Shown piece by piece: positions 8,991 through 16,800 of a stretch of DNA of 64,000 nucleotides (within the stretch, counting starts at the first letter, position 1; every line of letters starts with the position of its first letter). Source of the DNA: Culicoidibacter larvae (GTDB lineage: Bacteria > Bacillota_I > Bacilli_A > Culicoidibacterales > Culicoidibacteraceae); the NCBI RefSeq assembly GCF_005771635.1, contig NZ_VBWP01000010.1:1-64000 (forward strand), read 5' to 3'. Position numbers and translations under genes: made by a program. The notes beneath the pieces were generated by a model, which was given only the letters and a program-made list of their open reading frames with translations, did not search any database and was not told the origin of the DNA.

Positions 8991-9067
8991 TTGTTACGTA
9001 ACTAATGTTATTTTATCATATTTATGGTGATTGTCAAATTTTTTTACTTTATGATAAAATAACATTA
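8991..9067. promoter_or_regulatory. Divergent promoters sharing one -35 region, with operators
   Basis: TTGTCAA (9031-9037) reads as a -35 box on both strands. On the plus strand the -10 is TAAAAT (9055-9060, 18 bp spacer); on the minus strand a TAAAAT complement lies near 9010-9015 (16 bp). An 18-bp perfect inverted repeat (9003-9020 and 9050-9067; half TAATGTTATTTTATCATA) covers both -10 regions. The palindrome GTTACGTAAC at 8993-9002, in the tetR leader, is a likely TetR operator. Confidence 0.65.
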
Positions 9068-9093
9068 TAAATGTATGAAACAGGTGGTCAATT

Positions 9094-9561
9094 ATGAATA
9101 TAACTACTCAACGTTGTAGTGTTCGTCCGTTCGAAAAAAGTGATATCAAAGCGTTTATGGCTTATCGAAATAATATGGAATGGATGCAATACCAAGGGTT
9201 TAAAGGGTTGTCTGAGCAGCAATACATAGAAGGACTACTTAATACACAGCATACACTTTACGAAGGCATACAACTGGCAATTATTCATAATGAGTTAGAT
9301 ATACTAATTGGTGATTTTTACCTTAAACAAGTAGGCAAAGTTATGTTGATCGGCTATTCTATTAGTCCGGATATGGCTCGGCAAGGTTACGCATATGAGG
9401 TAGTATCAGTAATGATTGATCAATTAGTTAGAAAGGATATTGATTATATTAAAGCTGGTGTTGACAAAGAAAATGTCGCTTCGATAGCATTACTTAAAAA
9501 GCTTGGGTTTGAATACATCGGATTTATTGAAGATGAAGATATATATATATTGCAAGTTTGA
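9094..9561 (+). CDS. GNAT-family N-acetyltransferase, RimJ/RimL-like
   Basis: 155-residue acetyl-CoA-dependent acetyltransferase. It begins with the RimJ-type TQRCSVRPFEKSD. It has the acetyl-CoA segment ISPDMARQGYAYEVVSVMIDQL (the usual RxxGxA loop appears as RQGYA) and ends with NVASIALLKKLGFEYIGF, the motif B region typical of the family. Acceptor could be a protein N terminus or a small amine such as a drug; the sequence does not say. It is transcribed divergently from the TetR operon and shares its promoter region, so it may respond to the same repressor. Confidence 0.9.
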   Translation: MNITTQRCSVRPFEKSDIKAFMAYRNNMEWMQYQGFKGLSEQQYIEGLLNTQHTLYEGIQLAIIHNELDILIGDFYLKQVGKVMLIGYSISPDMARQGYAYEVVSVMIDQLVRKDIDYIKAGVDKENVASIALLKKLGFEYIGFIEDEDIYILQV

Positions 9562-9590
9562 AGTGAAGCTGATTTTATGAAATAAGGATA

Positions 9591-9616
9591 AAGCAATGAT
9601 TGTGATTATTGCATTT
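9591..9616 (+). terminator. Weak terminator after the GNAT gene
   Basis: GCAATGAT/ATTATTGC stem (one G-T pair) followed by ATTTTTG. Confidence 0.5.
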
Positions 9617-9667
9617 TTGCTAAAGTGCATAGTAAATAGTGTGAATAATCGTTAAATTGGGAGAATA

Positions 9668-9696
9668 TTGCGAAATAACGCTCGAAATGGTATTAT
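9668..9696 (+). promoter_or_regulatory. Promoter of the first RNPP-like regulator
   Basis: TTGCGA (9668-9673), 17 bp, TATTAT (9691-9696), 50 bp upstream of the ATG. Confidence 0.65.
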
Positions 9697-9745
9697 ATAG
9701 GACAAGATAGATAGAAAATTTTGAGAGGATTAGTGAGGAATATGT

Positions 9746-10648
9746 ATGGCTATTGAGTTTCGTGTGGGGACACAAATTAAGTCAATAAGAAGCGCCAAGA
9801 AGATATCACAGACACAATTAAGTAACGGAATTTGTAATATAAATACTTTAGTACGGATAGAAGCAAACGAAACATCACCATCGTTTGAGCTATTGTTGGC
9901 ACTAGTTAATAAATTAGGGATTGATATGGAAGAGTTAATTTCCAATGTTAGGTATCAGAATAATAGAACTTATTACAATATTAAAGAAACAATTGAAGAC
10001 TATTTCAGTACATACCAATGGAAGAAAGCTAAAAAACAATTAGAATTAATTAGCGAAGATATATATAACGAACTGCCAATTCATGAACAACAGTATGTTG
10101 ATATAATAAAAATTGAAATTGCTAAACATGTTGATAGAAATTTTTCATACGCTCATCATCTTGCAAATGAAGCTTTATATAAAACTTATAAAGATAAAGC
10201 GCGATATTTTACTCACCAAGAAATGGAGTTAATTAATATTATTTTACAATTTGACCAATCAAAAAAACATTTGGAGTTAACGAATCGAGTTATTGATTGG
10301 ATAGAGCAGACTCCAGAAATGTTACGAGATTATCATGCATATATGTTATTGCTAAATGGTATTAGCACATATTGCTATGAGAATGATGATTGGCAAGCGG
10401 CATATAATTATGCAAAAGTTGGATATAAAGTTGCATTGGAGAAGCAAGGAACAAAGTTTATTCCAAGTTTTTTATTCACTGAGGGTTTAAGTTTGTATAT
10501 GTTAAATCAGGATCAGGAAAAGGGGATCCAGGATATGAAAGATGCTTTGGATTTCTGCAAGGTAACTGGAATGACTGAGTTTTATCAGGCAATTATTTTT
10601 GAGTTAGAACGATACAATATAATATTAGAAAAAGGACAACTTCGATAA
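9746..10648 (+). CDS. RNPP/Rgg-like transcriptional regulator (HTH plus TPR-like)
   Basis: 300-residue protein with an N-terminal XRE-type helix-turn-helix (about residues 8-62; IRSAKKISQTQLSNGICNIN) and a long all-helical C-terminal region built of TPR-like helix pairs. This is the architecture of peptide-responsive regulators of the Rgg/PlcR/PrgX (RNPP) group. In that group the TPR part binds a short imported peptide and changes DNA binding. GTGAGG lies 7 bases before ATG 9746; ATG 9742 is out of frame. A 12-codon gene with a near-perfect ribosome-binding site lies on the opposite strand 17 bases past the stop, and a second regulator of this type follows. Peptide sensing is inferred from fold and context. 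Confidence 0.82.
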   Translation: MAIEFRVGTQIKSIRSAKKISQTQLSNGICNINTLVRIEANETSPSFELLLALVNKLGIDMEELISNVRYQNNRTYYNIKETIEDYFSTYQWKKAKKQLELISEDIYNELPIHEQQYVDIIKIEIAKHVDRNFSYAHHLANEALYKTYKDKARYFTHQEMELINIILQFDQSKKHLELTNRVIDWIEQTPEMLRDYHAYMLLLNGISTYCYENDDWQAAYNYAKVGYKVALEKQGTKFIPSFLFTEGLSLYMLNQDQEKGIQDMKDALDFCKVTGMTEFYQAIIFELERYNIILEKGQLR

Positions 10649-10660
10649 GTTGTCCTTTTT
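10630..10660. terminator. Bidirectional terminator between regulator and peptide gene
   Basis: AAAAGGACAACTT (10630-10642) pairs with AAGTTGTCCTTTT (10647-10659) around CGAT. T runs on one strand and A runs on the other let it serve both converging genes. It overlaps the regulator's stop codon. Confidence 0.88.
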
Positions 10661-10664
10661 GCAA

Positions 10665-10703
10665 TTAATGACCAATCCAGATCAATAGTAAAAATCGTAA
10701 CAT
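10665..10703 (-). CDS. 12-residue peptide gene, candidate signalling peptide
   Basis: On the minus strand AAGGAGGTG is followed after 6 bases by ATG (10703) and an open frame that ends with TAA (10665-10667). The peptide is MLRFLLLIWIGH: one positive charge near the N terminus, then a hydrophobic core. The ribosome-binding site is among the strongest in the window, and the gene is convergent with an RNPP-like regulator, the layout seen for Rgg/SHP-type peptide pheromones. At 12 residues it is shorter than known SHP precursors, so it could also be a leader peptide or a small toxin-like peptide. Expression has not been shown. Confidence 0.55.
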   Translation of the reverse strand: MLRFLLLIWIGH

Positions 10704-10821
10704 GAAAAACACCTCCTTCTTGACTATTGTAGCTTATAGGTTTTATAAATTATACATATAGTGGTAATTTCTGAGATTGCTCTAATAAAATTGTAGACTT
10801 TTTTATACAAATTAGGGAATA

Positions 10822-10850
10822 GTGACAGAGTTTTTAATAAGTTATACTAT
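10822..10850 (+). promoter_or_regulatory. Putative promoter of a structured RNA
   Basis: GTGACA (10822-10827) and TACTAT (10845-10850, 17 bp) or TATACT (10843-10848, 15 bp) give a plausible sigma-A promoter with a start near 10857. Confidence 0.45.
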
Positions 10851-10856
10851 ATATGA

Positions 10857-11008
10857 GTTCTTAAGTTTGAAGATGAACTCAGCTATGGTTGCTTGTCGAG
10901 GCTCAATATTCATCTTATGAATCCGTAAAGAAAAGGAACTTTCTGGACAAGCAACTTATTAATTTGTGGGGACAAAAAACGAAAACTACTCGGAAGAGTA
11001 GTTTTTTT
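10857..11008 (+). ncRNA. Candidate structured RNA of about 150 nt
   Basis: This gene-free stretch between two regulator genes has a putative promoter, a perfect 10-bp long-range stem GTTGCTTGTC (10888-10897) with GACAAGCAAC (10946-10955), and a closing terminator ACTACTC/GAGTAGT (10985-11002) with GGAA loop and T run. Inside, TTCATC (10909-10914) can pair either with GATGAA (10872-10877) or within a local ATTCAT/ATGAAT hairpin, so two folds compete. No convincing reading frame is present. It may be a trans-acting RNA or an attenuator for the regulator at 11071. It lacks the hallmarks of tmRNA, SRP RNA, RNase P and T-box leaders. Confidence 0.5.
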
Positions 11009-11070
11009 ATTAGAAAAAAAACCGGAAATGTTATAGAATATAATGTAAGTAAAAAATGGGGGGCTACAAC

Positions 11071-12027
11071 ATGCAAAGTTTATTGGATAATGAGTACTTG
11101 GATTTTGATTTTGGAACTGCGCTTAAAACTATTAGAAAAGAGCGCGGTTTGAAAAGAAGAGAGGTGTTTGAGGGGATTTGTTCCGAAAATACTTATGGTA
11201 ATATTGAAAATAATATTACCAAAAATTATGATTTTCGTTTTTTAGTGTCGTTTTGCAGTCGATTAGGAGTAACCGTTGATTATTTAGTTGCTCGTGGTGC
11301 AAACCGTAAGCTGGAAAATTATAGCGAGAAGATTATTGAGTTGAATCAGTATTTACGGGTTATAGATTTAGCGAATGCACAAATAATAGTTGATGATTTT
11401 TATGCAACAAATGCGGTTTATGAATTGCCAACTCGTGATAAACAGGTTGTCATGTTCGCTAAAGCGGCACTTTATGCATTTACTGAGAATTGTGACAATA
11501 AGAAGGCGCAAGTGATGTTAGAAGAAGCACTCAGCCTAACTTTTGATGTGAATAATGCATACACTGAAAGAAATCGAAGAATGTATAATCGTTGGGAAGT
11601 AAATGCGGTAAATTTGTTGTTAAAAGTCACCGACGGCAGCAACAAGTATCTGAAAATAGCCGAGCATATGTTAGGATATTTAGAGGTGCATCCGGTTGAA
11701 CATTATGAACCGCTGGTTATGTTATTGCGTACAGCTCTGGCGAATATTTATTATGCTAAGCAAGATTATCAACAGGTATTAGTATTAGCTGAAGCTGGTA
11801 TTAAAGAATCATTTGAAATGAAATCGTTCGTTCATCTGCCTGTATTTTATATGTATAAAGCTATTTGTTTACATACTGATAATGCTGATATTAATGAAGT
11901 GAATGCATTTGCACGTAGGTCACTGGTTGTGGCAAAATTTATTGATGTTCCTAGCGTATATGAAGGTCTGCAAAGTCTTGCTGTTGAGAATGGTATTAAC
12001 CTGAATGATATTGAATTACAGTTTTAG
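11071..12027 (+). CDS. Second RNPP-like regulator (HTH plus TPR-like)
   Basis: 318-residue protein with an N-terminal XRE helix-turn-helix (about residues 10-65; FGTALKTIRKERGLKRREVF) and a helical TPR-like C-terminal region with recurring LANIYYAKQDYQQVLVLAEAG-type helices. It is only distantly similar to the regulator 0.4 kb upstream. The start is ATG 11071, 7 bases after a run of six G; the earlier ATG at 11056 overlaps that run. G-run sites occur in this window mainly before surface-protein and two-component genes. It lies directly upstream of an LPXTG protein gene in the same orientation, with a terminator between, so control of the surface-protein cluster is a reasonable inference. Confidence 0.8.
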   Translation: MQSLLDNEYLDFDFGTALKTIRKERGLKRREVFEGICSENTYGNIENNITKNYDFRFLVSFCSRLGVTVDYLVARGANRKLENYSEKIIELNQYLRVIDLANAQIIVDDFYATNAVYELPTRDKQVVMFAKAALYAFTENCDNKKAQVMLEEALSLTFDVNNAYTERNRRMYNRWEVNAVNLLLKVTDGSNKYLKIAEHMLGYLEVHPVEHYEPLVMLLRTALANIYYAKQDYQQVLVLAEAGIKESFEMKSFVHLPVFYMYKAICLHTDNADINEVNAFARRSLVVAKFIDVPSVYEGLQSLAVENGINLNDIELQF

Positions 12028-12046
12028 CTTGTGATTAAGTTGAAAA

Positions 12047-12072
12047 AAGCCCCAAACATTTGGGGTTTTTTT
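12047..12072 (+). terminator. Terminator after the second regulator
   Basis: CCCCAAA/TTTGGGG hairpin (12050-12065) followed by seven T. Confidence 0.92.
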
Positions 12073-12116
12073 CGTGATTTTTTAGATATAATTATTGTAT
12101 GAAGGGGGAATGTTTC

Positions 12117-13553
12117 GTGAAAAAAATAATGATAACAACGATTTTTGTCTTAAGTTTGGGGTTTATGACCCTTTTTAATACGACTTCTGTTTTTGCCGGC
12201 GGCAGCAGCCACGGTGCAGTTATTGAGGGTATTGAAACAAGTGCCGAGTATGGGCATGTGCTGGACTATAATAATACTAATGAGGTTTTGGAGCGAATTA
12301 ATTATATTTCATATATTCGTGACTGGAATGCTGGCTCATATAAATTTTATACTATGTCTCCTGACAATGGGACGCAGTTGATTAAAAAAGGAACTTTGCG
12401 TCTTGAAACCGGAGTAGGTAATACGGCTACTAGTTTAGCTGATATTTATAGTGCTTATGGAGTTAATATTAAACTTTATGTGACTTCTGATGGTACAACG
12501 TTTTCAGAGGTTACCGGCGAGCTGGATGCAAAAGGATATTATGCAAATGATGTTGATTTAAAAGGGTATTATGTTGAATATGAGATGACCAGAGATACGA
12601 TATTAGATTTAAGTGTTGCATTGTATGTTACTCATGAGATTCGTATTGATTATGATAAATTGACTCCGGCACAAAAAGCCGGAACCGAAGGTTTAGCTCA
12701 ATGGCTTGATTCTAAAAGTGCAAATGCAGCAGCAACACCGAATTATCAGCGAATTTTCATTGTTAATCCAGAAATTAGCGGAACAGTAAAATATCAACAA
12801 TTGGCAGATCAGGCTGATATGCCGGTTTGGGATCAGGCAACGGTGATTGCTGATGTGCCGGTTGATTTGCTGCGAGCTGATGGAAGCATTATTGCATCTA
12901 CAAAGACAGATGCAAACGGACGTTTTGTTTTTTCAAATCAGTTAGATAATGCGACCGGATTTAATCTGGCAAATAGTTCAGAACAATTATATATTTCAAT
13001 TGATGGACAGGGCATGAAAGAATGGCAGGTTGTTGCCGGAACGTCTGTTGTTCTAACAGATGATTTGGCACTTGGAACAATTATTGATGTCAGCAAGAGT
13101 CAGACTGATTTTGATTTTGCAATGTCAAAAACAGATTGGAAGAGCGGCTATACTAATCACGATTTAAAGGGTGAGAATGCGCTTGGCAGTCAATTTATAT
13201 TAACAAACTTTGAGAAGGCTCAAGATGTCTCAACAGTGACTGCCCACTACTTGGATGAATCAGGAAATATCTTAGCTGATGCTAAAAAAATGAGCGGTCC
13301 TGTCAATGCTGCTTATCAGACTGAAAAACTTGATATTGATGGCTATGAGTTTAAAATGATGGATCCATTATCTGCGGCGGTGAGCGGAACCTTTAAACAA
13401 AATCATCAGGATGTTATTTACATTTACACTAAGGTTCCCGGAACGAATGTTCTGCCGGAAACCGGAAGTGGCTATGTTGAGGGCGTTTTAGGCGGTATGC
13501 TGTTTTTGATTAGCGGTAGTGCTTATGTCATCATCAATTCAAAAAGAAAATAA
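12117..13553 (+). CDS. LPETG surface protein with SdrD B-like and MucBP-like domains
   Basis: Sortase-anchored protein of 478 residues. It has a signal peptide (MKKIMITTIFVL, hydrophobic core, cleavage near VFAGG), an unassigned N-terminal beta-rich region, then a SdrD/Cna-B-like domain (about residues 215-330, IADVPVDLLRADG). A MucBP-like domain follows (about 375-440, VTAHYLDESGNILAD), then LPETG at 446-450, a hydrophobic stretch and the tail NSKRK. MucBP domains bind mucin or other glycans in lactic acid bacteria and Listeria, so host or mucus attachment is possible. The start is GTG 12117, 8 bases after AAGGGGG; the upstream ATG at 12099 lies before that site. A TATAAT box at 12087-12092 implies a very short leader. 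Confidence 0.88.
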   Translation: MKKIMITTIFVLSLGFMTLFNTTSVFAGGSSHGAVIEGIETSAEYGHVLDYNNTNEVLERINYISYIRDWNAGSYKFYTMSPDNGTQLIKKGTLRLETGVGNTATSLADIYSAYGVNIKLYVTSDGTTFSEVTGELDAKGYYANDVDLKGYYVEYEMTRDTILDLSVALYVTHEIRIDYDKLTPAQKAGTEGLAQWLDSKSANAAATPNYQRIFIVNPEISGTVKYQQLADQADMPVWDQATVIADVPVDLLRADGSIIASTKTDANGRFVFSNQLDNATGFNLANSSEQLYISIDGQGMKEWQVVAGTSVVLTDDLALGTIIDVSKSQTDFDFAMSKTDWKSGYTNHDLKGENALGSQFILTNFEKAQDVSTVTAHYLDESGNILADAKKMSGPVNAAYQTEKLDIDGYEFKMMDPLSAAVSGTFKQNHQDVIYIYTKVPGTNVLPETGSGYVEGVLGGMLFLISGSAYVIINSKRK

Positions 13554-13558
13554 TATTA

Positions 13559-13589
13559 GAAAAACACTGCTTTTAAGTAGTGTTTTTTT
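13559..13589 (+). terminator. Terminator after the LPETG gene
   Basis: AACACTGCTT pairs with AAGTAGTGTT (one G-T pair), then seven T. Confidence 0.88.
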
Positions 13590-13659
13590 ATTTGGATTAA
13601 TAACTTAGATTCACTTTGTTGATAAATGTATGTTGATAATATGAAGGAAGTGAACATTT

Positions 13660-13743
13660 ATGAATACTATTAACAATTTTCTTATTTTATTCATATATTC
13701 CAGTCAAGTAGTTAGATATGATATAGATACAAGGATATTATAG
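13660..13743 (+). CDS. 27-residue hydrophobic peptide gene
   Basis: AAGGAAG lies 9 bases before ATG 13660, which opens a 27-codon frame ending in TAG at 13741-13743. The product has a polar start, a hydrophobic core FLILFIY and a polar tail SSQVVRYDIDTRIL, similar in plan to short hydrophobic peptide precursors of Rgg systems, in which the C-terminal residues are the signal. It lies between two LPXTG genes, 3.9 kb from the first RNPP-like regulator, and is followed by its own hairpin terminator. A poor -35 region and the lack of homology evidence keep this a candidate. Confidence 0.45.
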   Translation: MNTINNFLILFIYSSQVVRYDIDTRIL

Positions 13744-13780
13744 AAACGTTTGGCATTAATTTTAGGGCGGGTATGATTAA

Positions 13781-13811
13781 GCTCCGTTTGGTTTGCCCAA
13801 ACGGAGCTTTT
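13781..13811 (+). terminator. Strong hairpin terminator or attenuator
   Basis: GCTCCGTTTGG (13781-13791) pairs perfectly with CCAAACGGAGC (13797-13807) and is followed by TTTT. No clear promoter lies between it and the next gene (start 13855), so it may act as an attenuator for that gene as well as a terminator for the small peptide gene. Confidence 0.85.
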
Positions 13812-13854
13812 AATATTTTTGAAGTATGACTTAAAATTTTTAGGAGGAATAATG

Positions 13855-16800
13855 ATGAAGCGCTTTTTTAAAGGATCATTGAAGTTGTTACTAAGTGCTA
13901 GTATTGTATTGACTGCTTTTGTATCACAAAGTTTTTATGTGAATGCTCATCCAAGCAATGATATTACTTTACCCGGCGGAAATAATTATGATGATTACAC
14001 AATAAAAAGTGATTCTCCAATAAGCGGAGGATACGCACAATTGTCTGGGTATAAACGGCGGGTGGATGCCAATCCTACCAAAGGAAGCTATATTTCTACA
14101 TCAGTGGCTGAGCACGTTGGGGTACCGGCAACAATAACTGATGACGCTATTACGAGTTATGTACAGGTTTCTGATGGTGGCTACTTGGTATCAAGTTTTG
14201 CTGCGTCAAGTAGTGGAACTGGTGGGAATATGTCATTTGTATCAAAGTTTGATGCACAGTTTAATCTTATTAGTACGAAAGAAGTAAATAGTTATTTAAA
14301 TAATAAAATGTTCTTATCGCTGACTGCTTTACCAAATCAGACACCAGGGCAGAGTGAATATGGGTTTATCACCCAAGATGCGGAATTTGTTTATTTTGAT
14401 AAAGACGGGAATTTTCTACCAGCATTAACTAAAAAACCGAGTATTCCATTGCCGCCAGGTGTTTCTGGAGGAATGTATGGGCAAGGTGGATTGATTGCAA
14501 ATAAGTTTCGTGGTGAGACTGTTTGGGTACCGGGAGCAAAAATCTCTACGGCTTACTTACAAGAATTTGATGCTAACAAAAACTTTGTTGGGCACATCAG
14601 TATTCCCAAACCAACACCGCTTAACAGTAATATTGCAACCAATCGCATGGCTTTAAATGTTTGGTTGCTTGATAACGGTAATCACATTTTGCAGTTCGTT
14701 GAACAAGAAACCGATAATGTCAATGCATCAACAGCAGATTATACAGAATTGTGGCTGTATGATGCAAGCTTTAATCCAATTAAAGAATTAATTCCTGTAA
14801 CAAATCGACTTTCGTTCTCAGTATTATCATCTGAAGGAAACCCATTGATTTCATATAAACAAAATAATGAACTGATTTTGCAGAGAATTGATATCAATTC
14901 AGGAACAGTTTTATTAGAGAAAACGTTTAGTGCAGAAATGAATGCAAGTTTTTCGAGTATGTATTATCCATCTGTAAATTCCGGGAATTTATATATTTCA
15001 GGGCAAGGCAATCCAGTAGGAGATTTTGCTGGTTATGCTACTTCAAGAGGTAGTTTTATTGCAGAACTAAAAGAAGTTGGTAATACCTTTGAAGTTGTTA
15101 ATGCAAATTTTATTGAAACAAAAGTAAATCATTCAATTGCGAATATTAAAGAAATGCCGGGAAATCCGGAAAAGATAATCGTTTATGGAACAACTGCCTG
15201 GGGACAAAGTAATGATTTTGATTTATTCCCACATCCATCAACCGGTTTATTAGGTGGAACTGAGGCGTTTTTTGGAACTTTTGATCAAAGTCTAGATTAT
15301 GCTCCTAAGCTACCGGTGCCAGGTTATATTAATGTTCGAGTAAATTCAGATGCAAGTGCAACAGATGTTGATATGGCAATGCTGAATTTTGTTAAAAAGG
15401 ATATGGAAAATGGTACAAACGATTTAGAAAATCATCGACTTGATGATTTTACCAGCAACGAAACACTATTATCCAGAGTTAACAAAAATGTTCTGAACAG
15501 CGATTACCAAAATACTACAATCGATTGGTCTAAATTTGGCTTAACGCCAATTGCTGGAAAAAACACTTATGAGGTCGGACCTAATAGCGATGTAACTTTC
15601 AGCGTTACTGACAGTTCAATGTTACAGACTACAATTAGTACTTTAGTTAATGTGCTTGATGAAAATACAATGACAGATACGGAACCAGATCCTGAAAATG
15701 GCAACTATGCTATTTTTGCAAAGGATATTCGTGTGCATGTCAATAATGTAGCAGCGTTAGATTACTTAATTGCTGCTCAAGTGAAAGCATGGAATTTGAA
15801 AAGTGGTGTGATTGAAACTGCTACTGTTCAAGTTGACAAGAACAATGTTCAACAAAAAGTCGGTGTTTATACAGTATCATATACGTATCAAGGAATTATA
15901 AAAGAAAATAAAGTAATAGTTTATGATGATGATACTACTTTCGGACCAAAAACTGATGATCCTAACGATGAAGATAATACAGAAATGATTTACGCTGTGG
16001 GCGGAAGCTATCTTCCAACAGAAGTTGCAGGAAAATCTTTGGATCAAGTTACTGAATATGCTGCATGGGATTTGACCACAGGTCAAAAAATTACCACTAA
16101 AACAACAGAGACCAAAGATGAAAATAATGCAATAACAAGTTATGATGGCACTAAAGCCGGCAAATACTATGTAACTTATACACTTAATAGTGGTACCGCT
16201 AAAACGGTTTTAGTTCAAATTAATACAGGAAATATTCCGGTGTTAACCGTTAATCCTAAGAATATCAGTTTGGATGTAAATGCGGCAGTACCAGATGTTA
16301 TGGCTGGTGTGACTGCTACTGATATTGAAGATTTAGATTTGACTAGTGCTATTTCAAATACCGGAAGTGTGACAACGACTGCAAAGGGAATTTATACTAT
16401 TAATTATTCAGTAACGGACAGTGATTATAACACAGTTACTAACTTTAGAAAATATTTAGTAGATTATGTTAATATTCCTGTTGAAATGAATAATGAAGCT
16501 ATTGTAGCAGATGATTTTAAATTAACCGAAGCGGAAGCAGCAGCGTTGACTGTGACACAAGCAGAAAGTTTAGCCGGTGCTAAGGCATGGAGTACGGATG
16601 ACGGTACGGATGTTACAATTACAAATACCGATATTAGCCAAGTTCAAGCAACTAAAGGTGTATATGATGTCGTTTTTGCGACTGCTAAAGGAACAACAAT
16701 TACCGTAAAAGCAGTTGTTGGTTATGTAAATCCACCTGTAGTTGGAGACAATGAAAGTATTATTGCGGATGATTTTAACCTGACAAGTGCGGAGGCAGCA

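Noticed and set aside
10857-11008. 6S RNA, tracrRNA or T-box leader
   Set aside because: No 6S-type central bubble, no repeat-complementary segment or cas genes, and no T-box sequence or specifier-loop arrangement.
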